NCBI RefSeq assembly: GCF_013426205.1
Contig: NC_089423.1
Coordinates: forward strand, 310,001 to 374,000
Direction: 5' to 3'
Source: Metarhizium brunneum
Lineage: Eukaryota > Ascomycota > Sordariomycetes > Hypocreales > Clavicipitaceae
Length of the DNA: 64,000 nucleotides
This document shows, in pieces, positions 23,409 through 34,665 of the stretch. Position numbers and translations under genes: made by a program. The notes under the pieces were generated by a model. That model did not search any database. It saw nothing but the letters and a program-made list of their open reading frames with translations, and was not told the origin of the DNA. Numbering within the stretch: position 1 is the first letter of the stretch; each line of letters opens with the position of its first letter.

Positions 23409-24229
23409 GGTAGATTTTTGGGTTTTAGCTGGTAATATTTCGTAGTAGACGTCGATGGTCAAGAGCAACACCAAAAAAAATTAAACAAAATTGACAATCT
23501 GCCGCAAAGGTGGTTGGAATATGACGACCAGACACAGCTGGGAGCACTTGAGCACGGTGGCTCGCGAGTGCGGGGCTCCGTCGGGCCGTAAGAATCCGGC
23601 CGATGGCGGCAGAGCAAGCTGGTCAATTGTGGTGGAGGGGTCGACGGTTGCGTCTGGGCTTACTGACCATTTGCACTGATTGGATGCAAGTGGCCGGACT
23701 TCGGAGGGGCACAATGGAGGGGTTGTGGAGAGCCAAGTCATTCATGATTGATGTCTTGTCAATTCAATCTTGTCAGCCAATCCACAGCCAAACTGATTGG
23801 ATCAAAACAAACGGTCAAGTCTGGTCTGTTTACGCGTGACGAGCCAGCCAGCCCCCTATGTAGGAACACCAGGTGCAAACACTGACGTCGGAATTTTGTC
23901 AAGAGCACCTTGCTCAAGAAATGCATGGCAACTAGTGAGCCACCGCCGAAATGCTTCCGGACCAAGTAGAAAGCTTGCTGGCAAGAGTGGTGCCCCGAGA
24001 CGGAGCACTGGACCTTCTGGCAAGCCTGTTGTCAGACAAGGGCAGAAAGGATCAGGGCCAAATAGTGAAGCAGCAAGTCGAGAAAGGTCAACGGTCAATC
24101 GGTTAAAGCCTGAGCTTAGTCGTGCGTCTACAGGCCAGAAGAAGCATCTTCCAACGTCGCACCACAAGGCATGTTTCCATCCTTCGTCAATCTCAAAAAA
24201 GTCGCCATGGCAGCTGTCTTTTCCATGCT
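23409..24229. other. Upstream of LYS9, no clear gene
   Basis: A 153-codon forward frame (23797-24258) is Ser/Arg/Gly-rich without a recognisable domain. Its end overlaps the following relic in another frame, so it may be part of that decayed gene. Confidence 0.3.
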
Positions 24230-25123
24230 TGAGAAGATCAAATCTTGTCCGATCCTAACCAAGACGGTGAGGTCCGAAAGGGAATTGTCGACTTGATGAG
24301 AAAAAACCGACATCTTGATGCCCATTGATCACCCCTCAATGGCACTGCTGACAACAATGGGGAGAACATGACCCTGTATATGGATCAAGATGCTCAGTAT
24401 GATGATCATCTGCAGAAGCTCTCGCATAAATCTTAAGGAGGGGACATGGAAACCAATGCCGCTGCATAAAGCTTCCAAACTGGCGTCACAGCTTATCATC
24501 CTGATGGAAACACTGTCACGCATAATCAAGACGCAGGTACCGAAAGCAAAGCGCCATTTCAACGGTCCCCTGGGTATACGCGAGCCATCTTGGATCCGTG
24601 CATAAACATACATGAACCCTGAAGCGCTGGGAACGGCGTCAGGGGGGGATGGGAGAGCCGAGGTGACTTCAAAAAAGTTCTCAAACGCCTGGGTGAAATC
24701 GAAGCCGGCCAAGAACCTGAAGAAAGTCTTGTTACATTGGATACAGAGTTTATTTCTTTTTCTCGTCGTATTTTGGAACTTGCCTTTGGAACATTCAACT
24801 CGGGCAAGCTCTTGTTCAAGGCGCGGAATGACATGTATCACATCCAGGTTGCTCCAGATGGTTACGCATGCACGTCATGGGATGAACCATGGTGGCTGGA
24901 TCGGAGACACTTTTATTTTTCCACGGGGTCGCAGCCCTTGTCCGTACAGCTTTCCCGGCATGATCAAGTATGCCGATGGGGTGTGCAAGAGGCACGCGAC
25001 AATTCAGCCTCAAATGAGAAGGATATATGCTTAACCTTATTTCAGCCCTACCCCATCGTCAGAAGCTTCAACCGTGATGTATTACTTGTGGTGGAATATA
25101 TCGGCCCGTCAAGAGGTATATAA
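24230..25123 (+). pseudogene. Decayed gene of unknown function
   Basis: One frame reads sensibly from about 24233 to TAA 25121-25123 but carries stops at 24230 (TGA), 24326 (TGA), 24434 (TAA), 24467 (TAA) and 24620 (TGA). Each equals an Arg CGA or Gln CAA codon after one C-to-T change. The last uninterrupted stretch (24623-25123, 166 codons) is well-behaved protein: VTLDTEFISFSRRILELAFG, then Trp/Tyr-rich segments, ending in LLVVEYIGPSRGI. I do not recognise the family and see no signal peptide or membrane segment. The 5' end is uncertain. Confidence 0.5.
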
Positions 25124-25945
25124 TAATATACTACCAGACTGTACTGCAGTTTATTCCAGCATGGAACGTGATAACTAGGTACCTGGTCTACTTACGGACC
25201 AGTTGACGTTATGCCTCTGGGAATACGCGCCATTGTAGTGAATATGCGAACAGACTGCGAGTTGCATCGATAGCCTCGGCAGAGCGGCAGAGCGATCATC
25301 AGGCCTTCAAGTTCCGCCTAATTCCCTCAACCCATGTCCGATGATCATGGGCAAGGATCAAAGGTCTTGGCAATGCCACTCTGCTGGTGCACAAGCATGA
25401 CTGCTCGGTAATTTGATCGGCCTAGTTCCATCTTTCGGCAGAAGAGCAGGCCTCGACAGCCACTACCAGGACGGGATACAAGACACGTGGAGCTTCGACT
25501 TTGGTTCTATTGCTGGCCATGGAGAGGAAATACACCGCCTCGTGGTCCCTTGTGAGTCGTGACAGTGTGGACAGAGTTGCTAGTTGACGCTACGTCTTGG
25601 CTCTCAAGGTCATGGCAGGTTTTACCCAACAGTTTGCCCGTCTCTGATTCGTGCGCATCTGCCTCGTGGCGCATCGATTGCTCCAGATTGGATATGTCTC
25701 GCGTGCAACTCCACAAACACCCGGCCAATGAAGAATACCACTCGGCAAGGATGGCCCGTCTTGCATCACCAACTCCGAGTCCGACTTGATGTCCCGGTGC
25801 CATCTTGGCGAAACGTTGAGCCAGACTCACATGCTGCTCTCCGCGTGCCAGACGCTATGTGACCTTGACCGGCGCTAGCTGCATGAAATTCAAGCTTCGG
25901 GTGTTGTCGCCATCGACGTTGGAAGTAACTGTACTGTTTCTCGAG
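25124..25945. other. Intergenic, possible further relic
   Basis: Frames at 25507-25862 overlap each other on both strands with no recognisable content. Confidence 0.35.
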
Positions 25946-25953
25946 TATATAAA
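25946..25953 (+). promoter_or_regulatory. TATA box of the EEP-domain gene
   Basis: TATATAAA, 89 bases before the ATG at 26035. Confidence 0.6.
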
Positions 25954-26034
25954 TTGATAGGCGCATGACCAAACATTTCCCGCAAATGCTTTCACTCAGC
26001 GTATCATGGGTATGCTTGCTTAGCCCGTGCCATC

Positions 26035-27846
26035 ATGTTTCGACTTCTCCGGACCGTTGCGTTGGGCCTTGTCCTTCAGGCAAGTCTCATTGACTCTGCC
26101 GTGAGCTTGAGACGCCAGGCTTCAGTAGAACAAGGCTCCTTGGCTCTTGTGTCAACAAGTCCCCTAGAGTTCAAGTACACAACTTCAGAGCCAAACCCCC
26201 GCAACTGGGTTGGCCTTTATTATGCTGCAGGCGGCGGGCCCGACAACGGCGTATTTAACCAGCCTTCTATCCGATGGTCGTACGCCCCCGAGGCCCAAGG
26301 CTCTGTCAAGTTTGACAACGACGGACTGGGGCCAGGCGAATACAAGGCCTACCTCTTGGCAGACGACCAGTACAAGTCGCTTGCGGCGCCGGTACAGCTC
26401 GCTCTAGGTGAATCAGCCAAATACTCCGGCTCAATCAGCGTCGATTACAGCAGAACGCCCATCAATATCAAGTATACTACATCGCAGCCCAATGTCAAGA
26501 ACTGGATTGGCTTGTACTTTGCCCAAGGGGGAGGCCCGGTAAATCAGGTCGAGGACCAACCCTCCTTGACGTGGGAATGGGCTCCCGCATCCGTGGGAGA
26601 GGTTACGCTGTCGACCAAAAACCTAAGCCCCGGAGAGTACAAGGTCTTCCTCCTTGCCGATGGTGGCTACAAATGGTTGTCTGAACCAGTCGCCGCCCAG
26701 GTGCGAAACGCAGAGCCCTTCAGCTTCATTGTTAAGGACATCACGACCAAGAATGCCCGCCAGGGTGACAAGTTTGAAGCCAGCCTCGGCAATCTCGTCA
26801 GCCAGCCCGGTGACAAGGATACAAAATTCAACATTGTTGGAGGCGGCGACTGGGCTGCCATCAACTCCTCGGGCGTCATAACCGGCACGCCCTCATCGAG
26901 CGCCAAGGACACGACGTTAAGCGTCGAAGCACAAGACAAGAATGGAGTCACGTCTTCCATCTCCGTCCACATTCCCGTGCGCCCTGCAGGCTCCTCGCTC
27001 GTGGACAACCTGCGGGTTCTATCGTTTAACCTTTGGCATGGGGGCACACAGGTTTCCAACTATCACGAGAAGCAGGTGCGTTTTTTGGCGGACAAGAATG
27101 TCGACATTGTAGGATTACAAGAGAGCACGGGAGGTCACGGCACTCGCCTCGCCCATGCCCTTGGCTGGTATTCCTGGCAGGGACCCGATGTTTCGATCAT
27201 CAGTCGATACCCCATCACCCAAGTGTACCCAGCGACATCTGTCTCGGGCTCAGTGAGGATTTCCCTGGATGGAGCGGATAGCGACATTATTTTTTGGAAC
27301 GCCCATCTTGGCTATGACCCGTACGGCCCGTACGACTTTTGCTTTGACAAGATGAGCGTCAGCCGCGTCATGGAACGAGAAGCGCAGTCGGGCCGCACCC
27401 CGCAGATTCAGGAGATGACCGGAAAGATGGGCGACCACCTTGCCAACGCGGACAATGTGCCTGTTTTGCTCGTGGGAGACTTTAACGCCCCGTCGCACCT
27501 GGACTGGACCGAGGCCAGCAAGAGTCAGCATTGCGGCATTGGTCAAGTCGCTTGGCCAACGTCAAAGTACCCAACTGATGCCGGGCTGATTGACTCGTTC
27601 CGCGTTGCGCATTCGGATCCCGTGGCAACGCCCGGTATTACTTGGTCGCCCATCTACCTGGATAACAATGGCCGACCGGAGCCGCTGGATCGAATCGACT
27701 TTGTCTATCACAAGGGCCGCAAGCTCGCCGTGCGGGATTCCGAGGCGGTGGTGGTGGGCAACCCGACCGCGCAGCCGAATCACGGCAATAATGAATGGAC
27801 GTCGGACCACAAGGCCGTCTTGACGACGTATAGTGTGCAGGCTTAG
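26035..27846 (+). CDS. Secreted endonuclease/exonuclease/phosphatase-family protein
   Basis: Single exon, 603 residues. A signal peptide (about residues 1-24) precedes two tandem beta-rich modules of about 105 residues each: EFKYTTSEPNPRNWVGLYYA and NIKYTTSQPNVKNWIGLYFA open homologous repeats, each closing with PGEYK...LLAD. A third Ig/cadherin-like module (about 245-335) contains the SSGVITGTPSSS signature of He_PIG-type domains. The C-terminal EEP domain (about 326-600) has all the catalytic landmarks: VLSFNLWHGG, DIVGLQES, IIFWNAHL, LLVGDFNAP, RIDFVYHKG and TSDHKAV. The enzyme is probably metal-dependent and acts on phosphodiester or phosphomonoester bonds outside the cell; substrate (nucleic acid, phospholipid or sphingolipid) cannot be read from sequence. 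No GPI or membrane anchor is seen. Confidence 0.88.
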   Translation: MFRLLRTVALGLVLQASLIDSAVSLRRQASVEQGSLALVSTSPLEFKYTTSEPNPRNWVGLYYAAGGGPDNGVFNQPSIRWSYAPEAQGSVKFDNDGLGPGEYKAYLLADDQYKSLAAPVQLALGESAKYSGSISVDYSRTPINIKYTTSQPNVKNWIGLYFAQGGGPVNQVEDQPSLTWEWAPASVGEVTLSTKNLSPGEYKVFLLADGGYKWLSEPVAAQVRNAEPFSFIVKDITTKNARQGDKFEASLGNLVSQPGDKDTKFNIVGGGDWAAINSSGVITGTPSSSAKDTTLSVEAQDKNGVTSSISVHIPVRPAGSSLVDNLRVLSFNLWHGGTQVSNYHEKQVRFLADKNVDIVGLQESTGGHGTRLAHALGWYSWQGPDVSIISRYPITQVYPATSVSGSVRISLDGADSDIIFWNAHLGYDPYGPYDFCFDKMSVSRVMEREAQSGRTPQIQEMTGKMGDHLANADNVPVLLVGDFNAPSHLDWTEASKSQHCGIGQVAWPTSKYPTDAGLIDSFRVAHSDPVATPGITWSPIYLDNNGRPEPLDRIDFVYHKGRKLAVRDSEAVVVGNPTAQPNHGNNEWTSDHKAVLTTYSVQA

Positions 27847-28216
27847 GAGTCGGGGATCAAAGAGAAGGAGGATGGAAAACTTGGAGCGTGGAGTATTCAA
27901 CTACTGCAGGACGGCTTCAAAAAATATATATATATATGAAAAAATGAAAAAAAAAAATGAAAAACTAACCAGTTAATATCCCTTATTTACAATTAAATAC
28001 ATCTAGTCTCAATCGTTAAAAAGATGAATATAAGCTGAGCGACTGGCAAAGTGACTAGTTATCAGTTCAATGAGAAACAGCCATTATAACAGGACCGTTG
28101 CGGCTGAGGACAGTTGCGGCTGTCAACAACTTTTACATGAGAAACAGAAATATTTCTTTTCACAACTATATACATAATTGTGCCTACAACACGCTTCGCG
28201 AGGACCGCCCAGCCGC
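27847..28216. other. Convergent 3' flanks
   Basis: Includes an AT dinucleotide run near 27925-27937 and A-rich tracts. No gene seen. Confidence 0.5.
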
Positions 28217-29365
28217 TCAAGTTCCATGCGTACAGCTCGTGACGGCATAAAGCATCGTCCCATACTCGTCCACATCCTCCAGCCATCGATCCACCCTATT
28301 ACACCGTTCCAGAACAGCAGCCTGCCCCATATCCGACGACACTGGCCAAAGCTCATCAATGCGAAGCCTCCCAGTAGACCAGCCAGCCAGATCCAGGCTG
28401 TACGACGATTCCCAAGCCCCCCTCTCTTCCGCCTGCCAGAGCACCCTGGAGGCCGGGGCAGGCAGTCCCGCCAGCTCCGTGCCCAGGAACGTGGGAAGAC
28501 CATCGAGAGACGACAGGACGCTGTCAAATAGATACATTGTAAAGAGAGTCCGCCTCTTGGCCTCGGCGACAGCCCACGCCTCCCAGTTCGGCCGAGCCCG
28601 CTGCTGCTCCTCGGCGCACACCAGGCCGTGCCGGCAGCTCATGGCCGCGAGATCCTGCAGGTGCAGCATGGCCTCCCTCATGCCGGCGTCCGGGCCCTGG
28701 GCGAGCGTGAAAAACAAGGACATGGCGTACAGTAGAAAGGCCTGAAAGGCCGCCAGCATGGCCGCGTGGTCGTACCCGCTGCGGTTTGCGTAGATGGTTG
28801 CCATTTCCCTGCGCAAGAGGTCGACGATGACGCCCTCGCTCCCGGGGGCGGGCTGCTCACACATGCGCATCAGGCTGAGGCATATGGACAGCGGCGGCAC
28901 ACTTGCCAGGACACGCATCTGCAGCAGGTGTATAAAGGGCGGTACGGTGCGACCTCTTGACGCGGCTGCTACGTAGGATTTCAGAACCCGGCTGATGAAC
29001 AGGGTGATGGCTGCCGGGTACTGTTTAGGCTGCTGCCCCGGCATGGGGACAAAGAGGTTCAGCCAGCGGTTTTGGATGTCGTCCACGTTTATGGGGCAGC
29101 AGAGCCTGAGATGAGCAAAGTCGGGCGTCTCGCGGTGCCCCCGGGCCGAGCGGTGCCGGTCCGGAGAGTCGGAGCCGACGGCATCTTGGTCTTCGGGCGC
29201 TTCGGAGCTTCGCGTAGAGGTGTCGGCGCCGGGATACGTGCAGCGGATGCCGCGGGCTGCGCATCTCGAACACTTTCCTTGGCCGCGGTCGCACTTTGCT
29301 TTGGCGGTCGAGCAGTTGTCGCAGACTTTCTGACGGGACCGGGAGTATCTGGAGGACCCTTTCAT
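28217..29365 (-). CDS. Zn2Cys6 fungal transcription factor
   Basis: Single exon on the reverse strand, 382 residues from the ATG at 29365. The frame stays open upstream to 29548, but the zinc cluster sits right after the chosen start, which is the family norm. CDNCSTAKAKCDRGQGKCSRC...C (about residues 15-42) is a complete binuclear Zn2Cys6 cluster with basic residues just before it (SRYSRSRQKV). The rest is a helical, leucine-rich regulatory region containing AKRRTLFTMYLFDSVLSSLDGLP, typical of the shorter members of this class. It is nuclear and DNA-binding. The neighbours are a secreted EEP protein (convergent) and an HsbA-like protein; regulation of either is possible but unproven. Confidence 0.9.
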   Translation of the reverse strand: MKGSSRYSRSRQKVCDNCSTAKAKCDRGQGKCSRCAARGIRCTYPGADTSTRSSEAPEDQDAVGSDSPDRHRSARGHRETPDFAHLRLCCPINVDDIQNRWLNLFVPMPGQQPKQYPAAITLFISRVLKSYVAAASRGRTVPPFIHLLQMRVLASVPPLSICLSLMRMCEQPAPGSEGVIVDLLRREMATIYANRSGYDHAAMLAAFQAFLLYAMSLFFTLAQGPDAGMREAMLHLQDLAAMSCRHGLVCAEEQQRARPNWEAWAVAEAKRRTLFTMYLFDSVLSSLDGLPTFLGTELAGLPAPASRVLWQAEERGAWESSYSLDLAGWSTGRLRIDELWPVSSDMGQAAVLERCNRVDRWLEDVDEYGTMLYAVTSCTHGT

Positions 29366-30598
29366 GCCTGCTTGGGTGGCGGCGGCGCGTTGCTTCGGAT
29401 CCGGCAATGATGAGAGGGGATTGGAGGAGCCTGGCTGTGTTTTTGGTGAAGGTGGATAACCTAGACTCAAGTAAGCAGGTGTTTTGTTCCGAGAATGTAA
29501 GAATGTAAAAATGAGCACATGTGATGAGACTGATGAATTGCCCCGCATTGGTTATGTCTTATGGACGTTGCTGTTGTCGCCACATCAGTTATAGTTGCAA
29601 CCCCCACATCTATACCGTCAACATTTATTACTTCAACTCCATCCAAGGTTTATTTTTTTCTTTAGGTCAAGTTGAGTAACTTCCCAAGTGGTAAACAAGC
29701 GCGTTCAACAACCTGGAGAGTAAGGCGTCATGCTCTGCTAAAAAAGGACCTCCTAATCAAGACTGGCACCTGGGTATTTCAAAACTGTGACGGCAATATA
29801 TTTCTTCAAGTGTTTAGAAACTGCCTGGCTAAACAGGCACCACGTTCTAAGCTGCAGCGTCCTTGTGCCTGGAGACGTTGCTCTTCCCAGCCAGACGGAA
29901 AGTGCAACATGGTGTACACTGCCGCTACGCACCTTGTGGAAGAATTGAGTGGATCAAGTTTTGCCGAGTTGCTTGGTTGCTGATTTTTCAACCTTGGATG
30001 TTTATGGCGCTGGATTGAGTATATACCCCTACCGTGCGATGCAGTTGCTTGCCACTTAAGTGTCGTTCCCGGATTTGGCTTGCACACCTTCTTTCTCCCA
30101 GAGTTCCATTTCGGCCATCTCATCTTTGCCAACCCGTTGAATGGAGAACATATTACAGGAACACTGGCGTATGGATTTGGAGTTCTGAGAATCATAATAC
30201 ACGTAACAAAGCAATTTATTCCGGTGGGCCTGAATAAACGTGCGATTATCATTGACATGGAATATTTTCTGGCATACTAATATTGCCATTGCCGTAAACC
30301 TCCAACGTGTGATGCTTGCTGTAGCACCAACGGTCGCATATAATAGGCATGATGAGACATAGACTGCGTTGAAAAGGAAAGGAGACGAACATATATTGAA
30401 GCCACGGTGCAAATGCAATCTGTTTTTAGGTCCTTGCCAACTGCAATATCCTGTCGCATACCATCAGTGCGTAATCCCGAGGCAGTAAGATGCAACGCCA
30501 CACAAACAGGACAGACGGCAAAATGGTTCTCCCATCTCTTCTGATCACCCGACAAAGCTCCTCGGCAAAATGCCTTTCAGCAACACATATTCGGTAAT
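29366..30598. other. Intergenic, no gene seen
   Basis: About 1.2 kb. Short frames at 29672-29983 (+) and 29806-30258 (-) overlap each other and have no recognisable content. Confidence 0.4.
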
Positions 30599-31180
30599 CT
30601 AAGAATCCGAACAGTTCCCCGGACTAAAGGAATCTCTGAGATCCTTGAGTTGCTGCGTAATCTTGTTGCCCTCATTTTGAACGGTTTCTTTAAAGCTACT
30701 GTCAACTTTGGACACAACGGCAGTAATAAGAGTAGCGCTTTTGGTGACACCTTGATCAAGAAAGTCGTACGTTGTCACGCACTGGTTATACTGCTGAATC
30801 AGGGCCTTCTTTGCTTTGAGTTGGTCCGAGAGAGCCTTGCCCTGTTTTTGAAGATCTTGCGCGGGGGTGAGCAACGACAGGCATTCGAAAAAAGACAACG
30901 GCGTCATGTTTTTGATTGCCGTTGTGCCAGAGTCCACCTTGGCCAGGAGACTCGAGGCGGATGTCTTCAGGGGTCCAGGATCGCCGTTGAAGTCTTTTGC
31001 AGCGGTGGCGAGGGAGCCAAACCCATTCTTGACATCTGCTAGCACAGAGGTGGCTGTTGCCAAGTCACGGTCTACAAGAGTTGGTCCGGATCTATCAACT
31101 CTTGTCGGCGGTGGAGCAGCAACCAGGGAATACACCCCGGAAGCTAGGCACAAAAGAGCAACCGTAAAAGAAAACTTCAT
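30599..31180 (-). CDS. HsbA-like secreted cell-wall/surface-binding protein
   Basis: Single exon, 193 residues from the ATG at 31180. MKFSFTVALLCLASGVYSLVA is a clear signal peptide, so the frame's extension to 31234 is probably untranslated leader. The mature protein is almost all helix: repeated Ala/Ser/Leu-rich amphipathic segments (SVLADVKNGFGSLATAAKDF, LLAKVDSGTTAIKN), two cysteines in the middle and one near the C-terminus. Length and pattern fit the hydrophobic surface-binding protein A family (PF12296), whose Aspergillus member recruits secreted enzymes to hydrophobic surfaces; related proteins are cell-wall galactomannoproteins. No GPI signal is seen. A TATA-like site lies about 80 bases upstream. 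Confidence 0.8.
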   Translation of the reverse strand: MKFSFTVALLCLASGVYSLVAAPPPTRVDRSGPTLVDRDLATATSVLADVKNGFGSLATAAKDFNGDPGPLKTSASSLLAKVDSGTTAIKNMTPLSFFECLSLLTPAQDLQKQGKALSDQLKAKKALIQQYNQCVTTYDFLDQGVTKSATLITAVVSKVDSSFKETVQNEGNKITQQLKDLRDSFSPGNCSDS

Positions 31181-32219
31181 CTTGATGGTTCTTGTGTCAG
31201 AGGGATGCAATTTGGTGTGATTTATGTGTTGCACTCGGCGACTCTGTTTTCCGATTCCTATATAATTATGTGAAGTGGTGAGGGCCCCTTCGTCGGTATT
31301 GTTATATAAGACGATGCCGCACGAAAACTGGTGGTGGAGGAGGGATTTATGGCCAAGACACTGTTCACGCTGTCCTATGAGATTGTAACACCAGTTGACT
31401 TATTTTGGCAAAGACGGGAAACAGTTCAAGGGTCTTTGTGCCTGATGCTACCCCCCACCACACCACACCATCAAGCCTGGCGAAGCAGAAATGTGACACG
31501 TAGCGTTCTTACCTGCCCAACCGCCTGCTTCAAATAGCTAGAGGGACTTGTAGCTGGTTTCCGTTGTCTCTTTGTGGCGTTTATTGATCATGTGTTGTTT
31601 TGAACAAAAGTTCTCCCCGCCTCTCCTTTTTTTTTTGAAGGAGGAGTACGGGCCAAGAATGACGGCGGAATATTCTCAGAAGAGAAGTTGGGTGCGAGCG
31701 GGGGTTTTCTTTGGTCATGAGGCGTCGACAATAAGGTTAAAAATAACTCTTGGGCATCTCCCGAAACCCTGCAACGGAGAAGTTGCGGCCCGGGGCAGAC
31801 GGCTGCATATGTACACCGGGCATTGCACAAGGCACAAGGCTTTCGGCGATTGTTTGGCTATCTGGACGGTTGAGTTGGATGTCTCACCACTAAAGCTGTG
31901 AGATGGTTTTGCGCATATACTTGGCTTCACTTTTACATGATTGCTTCTCAAAAGACTCAAATTCGGTCAAGAAAAAATGGAGCTGAGAAGCACCTCATCT
32001 TTCAATTTTATTTGGATTTAACCTCGGTTAATATTGCGAAGTAGCGCTATTTTTAAAATGTCCCCGAACGTCTGCTCCCTGGGTCAATCCATAAAAATCT
32101 TTGCAAGTCGCTAGACATGGTTTGCAAGCATCATGCCTTGCTTAGTTCGGATGCTTTGTCCAGCCCTCCTTGTCAATTTCTCTTCGCTCAGTCGCCAAGT
32201 GTCTCGAAAGCACTACCGT
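31181..32219. other. Intergenic
   Basis: Promoter region of the HsbA-like gene and then about 900 bases without a recognisable gene. Confidence 0.4.
31259..31264 (-). promoter_or_regulatory. TATA box of the HsbA-like gene
   Basis: TATATA followed by AAT on the forward strand (TATATAG on the reverse), about 80 bases upstream of the start at 31180. Confidence 0.4.
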
Positions 32220-34215
32220 CTAACACGTCGGTAGAACCAACGTCTCTTTGGAGGACAACTCGTCTCGCAAGCAAGCAGACCTGCCTGATGTCGTGAACAA
32301 AACTTTAAGCTTGTCACCTCTCAGCAAATGTATCAACTCCTTCAAGTACTTGTTGGTGCTAGTGTCATCGAGCCAATGCAACCCGTCGATAACACAAAAC
32401 ACCACATCTGGCAGCAACTCTGTCAGTTCCCGCATCACTGCCATGCATTCGTCCCACGATTCGAGCGTTCCATCGAGCTGACTAAACCGGGCTTTTGAGA
32501 AGTCGAACTCGGCCTCAAAGCGTGGTAGGAGGAGCTCAACCATTTGTCGTAGCAGCGCAGATGCCACAGCAATTGCTCCCTGGGTCTCGCGCGAGTGACC
32601 CGAACGGAGAAGTTCGCCACGGCGTAACTCGCAAAAGTATGACATAAGTGGGACACCGCACTCCGATGCCAAGCCGATGAACTCGGCAGCTATCTGGGTC
32701 ACCATGTTTTCCATGTCGTCAGCTTCGATGTGAGGGCCCTCGATCCAGAGTAGGCTCCACGAGGGGGACTCAGCCCATTCTTTTAAGTGTTGACACGTCT
32801 CGGCGGTCATCGTGACGGTTGTCGACAGATCGTATGGCAGGCGCACGCGATCACGGTGAAAGAAGTCCTCAAGGTGTGCCGAGTTAATGGCGACCTCTTC
32901 GAGGGTCCATTTGTTCGTGGACGGCATGGCACTCAAATGGACTGAGTGGGCAAGAGGCTCGTTGTGAAAAGCGCTTGGAACGTGTGTTGAACATCAATTT
33001 AATAGTCGACTTTGAGGCCTCAAAGGTCCTTGGTTTTCCAGGCGGCCTCGAGGGTCCAGGGGTCCAGATGTCTTTTTAAATACAAAAGGCCAGTGAGGGC
33101 TACTGCCTGAGGCAGTCCTCACAAAGCAGGTCGAACCCCAGGCTCATGGTGCCAGCCTTTCTTTGTTGTTGTTTCACCTTTGTTGTCCGATGCCTTTGTC
33201 CAGGTCTTGACCGTGCGGCACTCATACCTGGACGTGTGAATCCCCGAGACGGCCATGTACCGCGCAATGCTGCGTCCAATACCAGTCATTATTAGGTTTA
33301 TGAATATTAGGCTGGAATCATGGATGGTCGGGATTCTTATCGCCGTGGCCCATTGCATCCTGCGGCAACATGGAGGTGAGTCGAACAACCAGTTGTCCAC
33401 CTCTTGTCTGTCCTTTTAGGCATGTAGGAGTTCTTTGTCTACCAGATTCGCAAAACGTTTCACTTCCGCACGGTTCCCTGCTTCACCCTCGAGGCCAACC
33501 CTCGCATCTCTTTGTAGATCCTCAACCATCCGTCGTGTACTTCGGCACGTGAGCCTCGCGCGGCTATGCTGCGCATCACGGCAGACTTTTCGTTGATCTG
33601 CTTTATTTCATCTTGGAATTTCTTGCACAAGTCCTCGTCGAACGAATTCAATCTCACAACACTTTTCTTGGCGAGATAGTGCATGATGCTGGACAGGAAG
33701 AGAAAGGCGTGCGCTACAGCTCAGCTACCCTTCGCCAGCATGTCCATGGTGTAGAATACTTCTAGTTCGGCCTTGCACTCTGTGATCTTTTCGCTGATAG
33801 AAGAGAATGCTTCAGACACTCTCGGCGATGCGTTCGTGATTGATGCTTGCCTACGGGGGATTCACGGGTTCAAATTCTCATTGGGCTCTGCGAATGTTTA
33901 TAACATCATTCAGGGTTCCGGTGAAGATGGAAACGTCCTTATTCTCCTCAGGCAGCAGTTTCAGAAGCGAGCTGTGAGAGCCGGATGTTCAGCAATGTGG
34001 AACAAAGCTATGAAGCCCATGACACTTCTCCCCGTTCCTATTTCCTTTTCTCTTGCCACGTCTTGTTCACCTACTCTACCGTGTCAAGATCACTGTCAAA
34101 AGTCGGCTCAGGCATTTTCAAGTCCAGCCGATCATCCTTGGAATAGCTCTGTCGAAATTTTAGCCATTTCTCGCAAAGTTTTGTCGCCTCCACGGAGACG
34201 ACCCTGGTCACTGGC
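32220..34215 (-). pseudogene. Decayed fungal STAND-like ATPase with N-terminal DUF7708-type region
   Basis: The 3' part (32220 to about 32990) is a clean frame: LLWIEGP (degenerate nucleotide loop), VPLMSYFCELRRGELL, IAVASALLRQMVELLLPRF, a Walker-B-like VVFCVIDGLHWLDD and LKVLFTTSGRS, a layout known from fungal P-loop/STAND proteins. Reading back on the same strand, 33460-33684 gives a coiled helical segment (DEDLCKKFQDEIKQINEK). Pieces as far as 34215 (KLCEKWLKFRQSYSKDD, MPEPTFDSDLDTVE, VNKTWQEKRK) match the N-terminal region that usually precedes this ATPase. That 5' half is broken by stops and frameshifts, so I call the whole a pseudogene. The 3' piece alone might still be transcribed. Relatives are linked to self/non-self recognition loci by inference only. 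Confidence 0.6.
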
Positions 34216-34332
34216 CTAGGCTCATTGTTAGGACCTTGGTCTATCAAACTTCACTGGACGCTGTTTTCACCTGTCGTTCACTTCTGATGGTTCCCATGGC
34301 TGGAAGACCTTGATCCAAGTGTCTGTTGCGCT

Positions 34333-34665
34333 GTGAGTCTCTGCAACGCTCCTGTCCCTGATGGAGCGTTGAATGACAGTAGTTCGCCCAGGGAGGGAGA
34401 CAAGAATCCTTGGATAAGATTCAGCATCGAGTATCGACACCGCGACACTGGCGACCTGATTCACCAGAAAGTGACGGAGCGCTTCTCCAACGAGTTTCGA
34501 GACTTTGATAGTATTAACATGCCGGCATTCGAAGTCTTGACCATCTATACGAGGAGGCCAATAGAATCTGAAGACTCAAAGAAGGCAGCAAGCCTACTGC
34601 CTACCCTTATCCCTTTGAATGTGCGCAGGTCCAATGGATGTATTCAACCCACTCTTCTTTTATGA
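34333..34665 (+). other. Unassigned open frame next to the foldback element
   Basis: 110 codons without an ATG at the first position, with protein-like text (NPWIRFSIEYRHRDTGD) but no recognised family. Its end runs into the inverted repeat at 34609. It may be a displaced piece of the AAA ATPase gene downstream. Confidence 0.3.
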
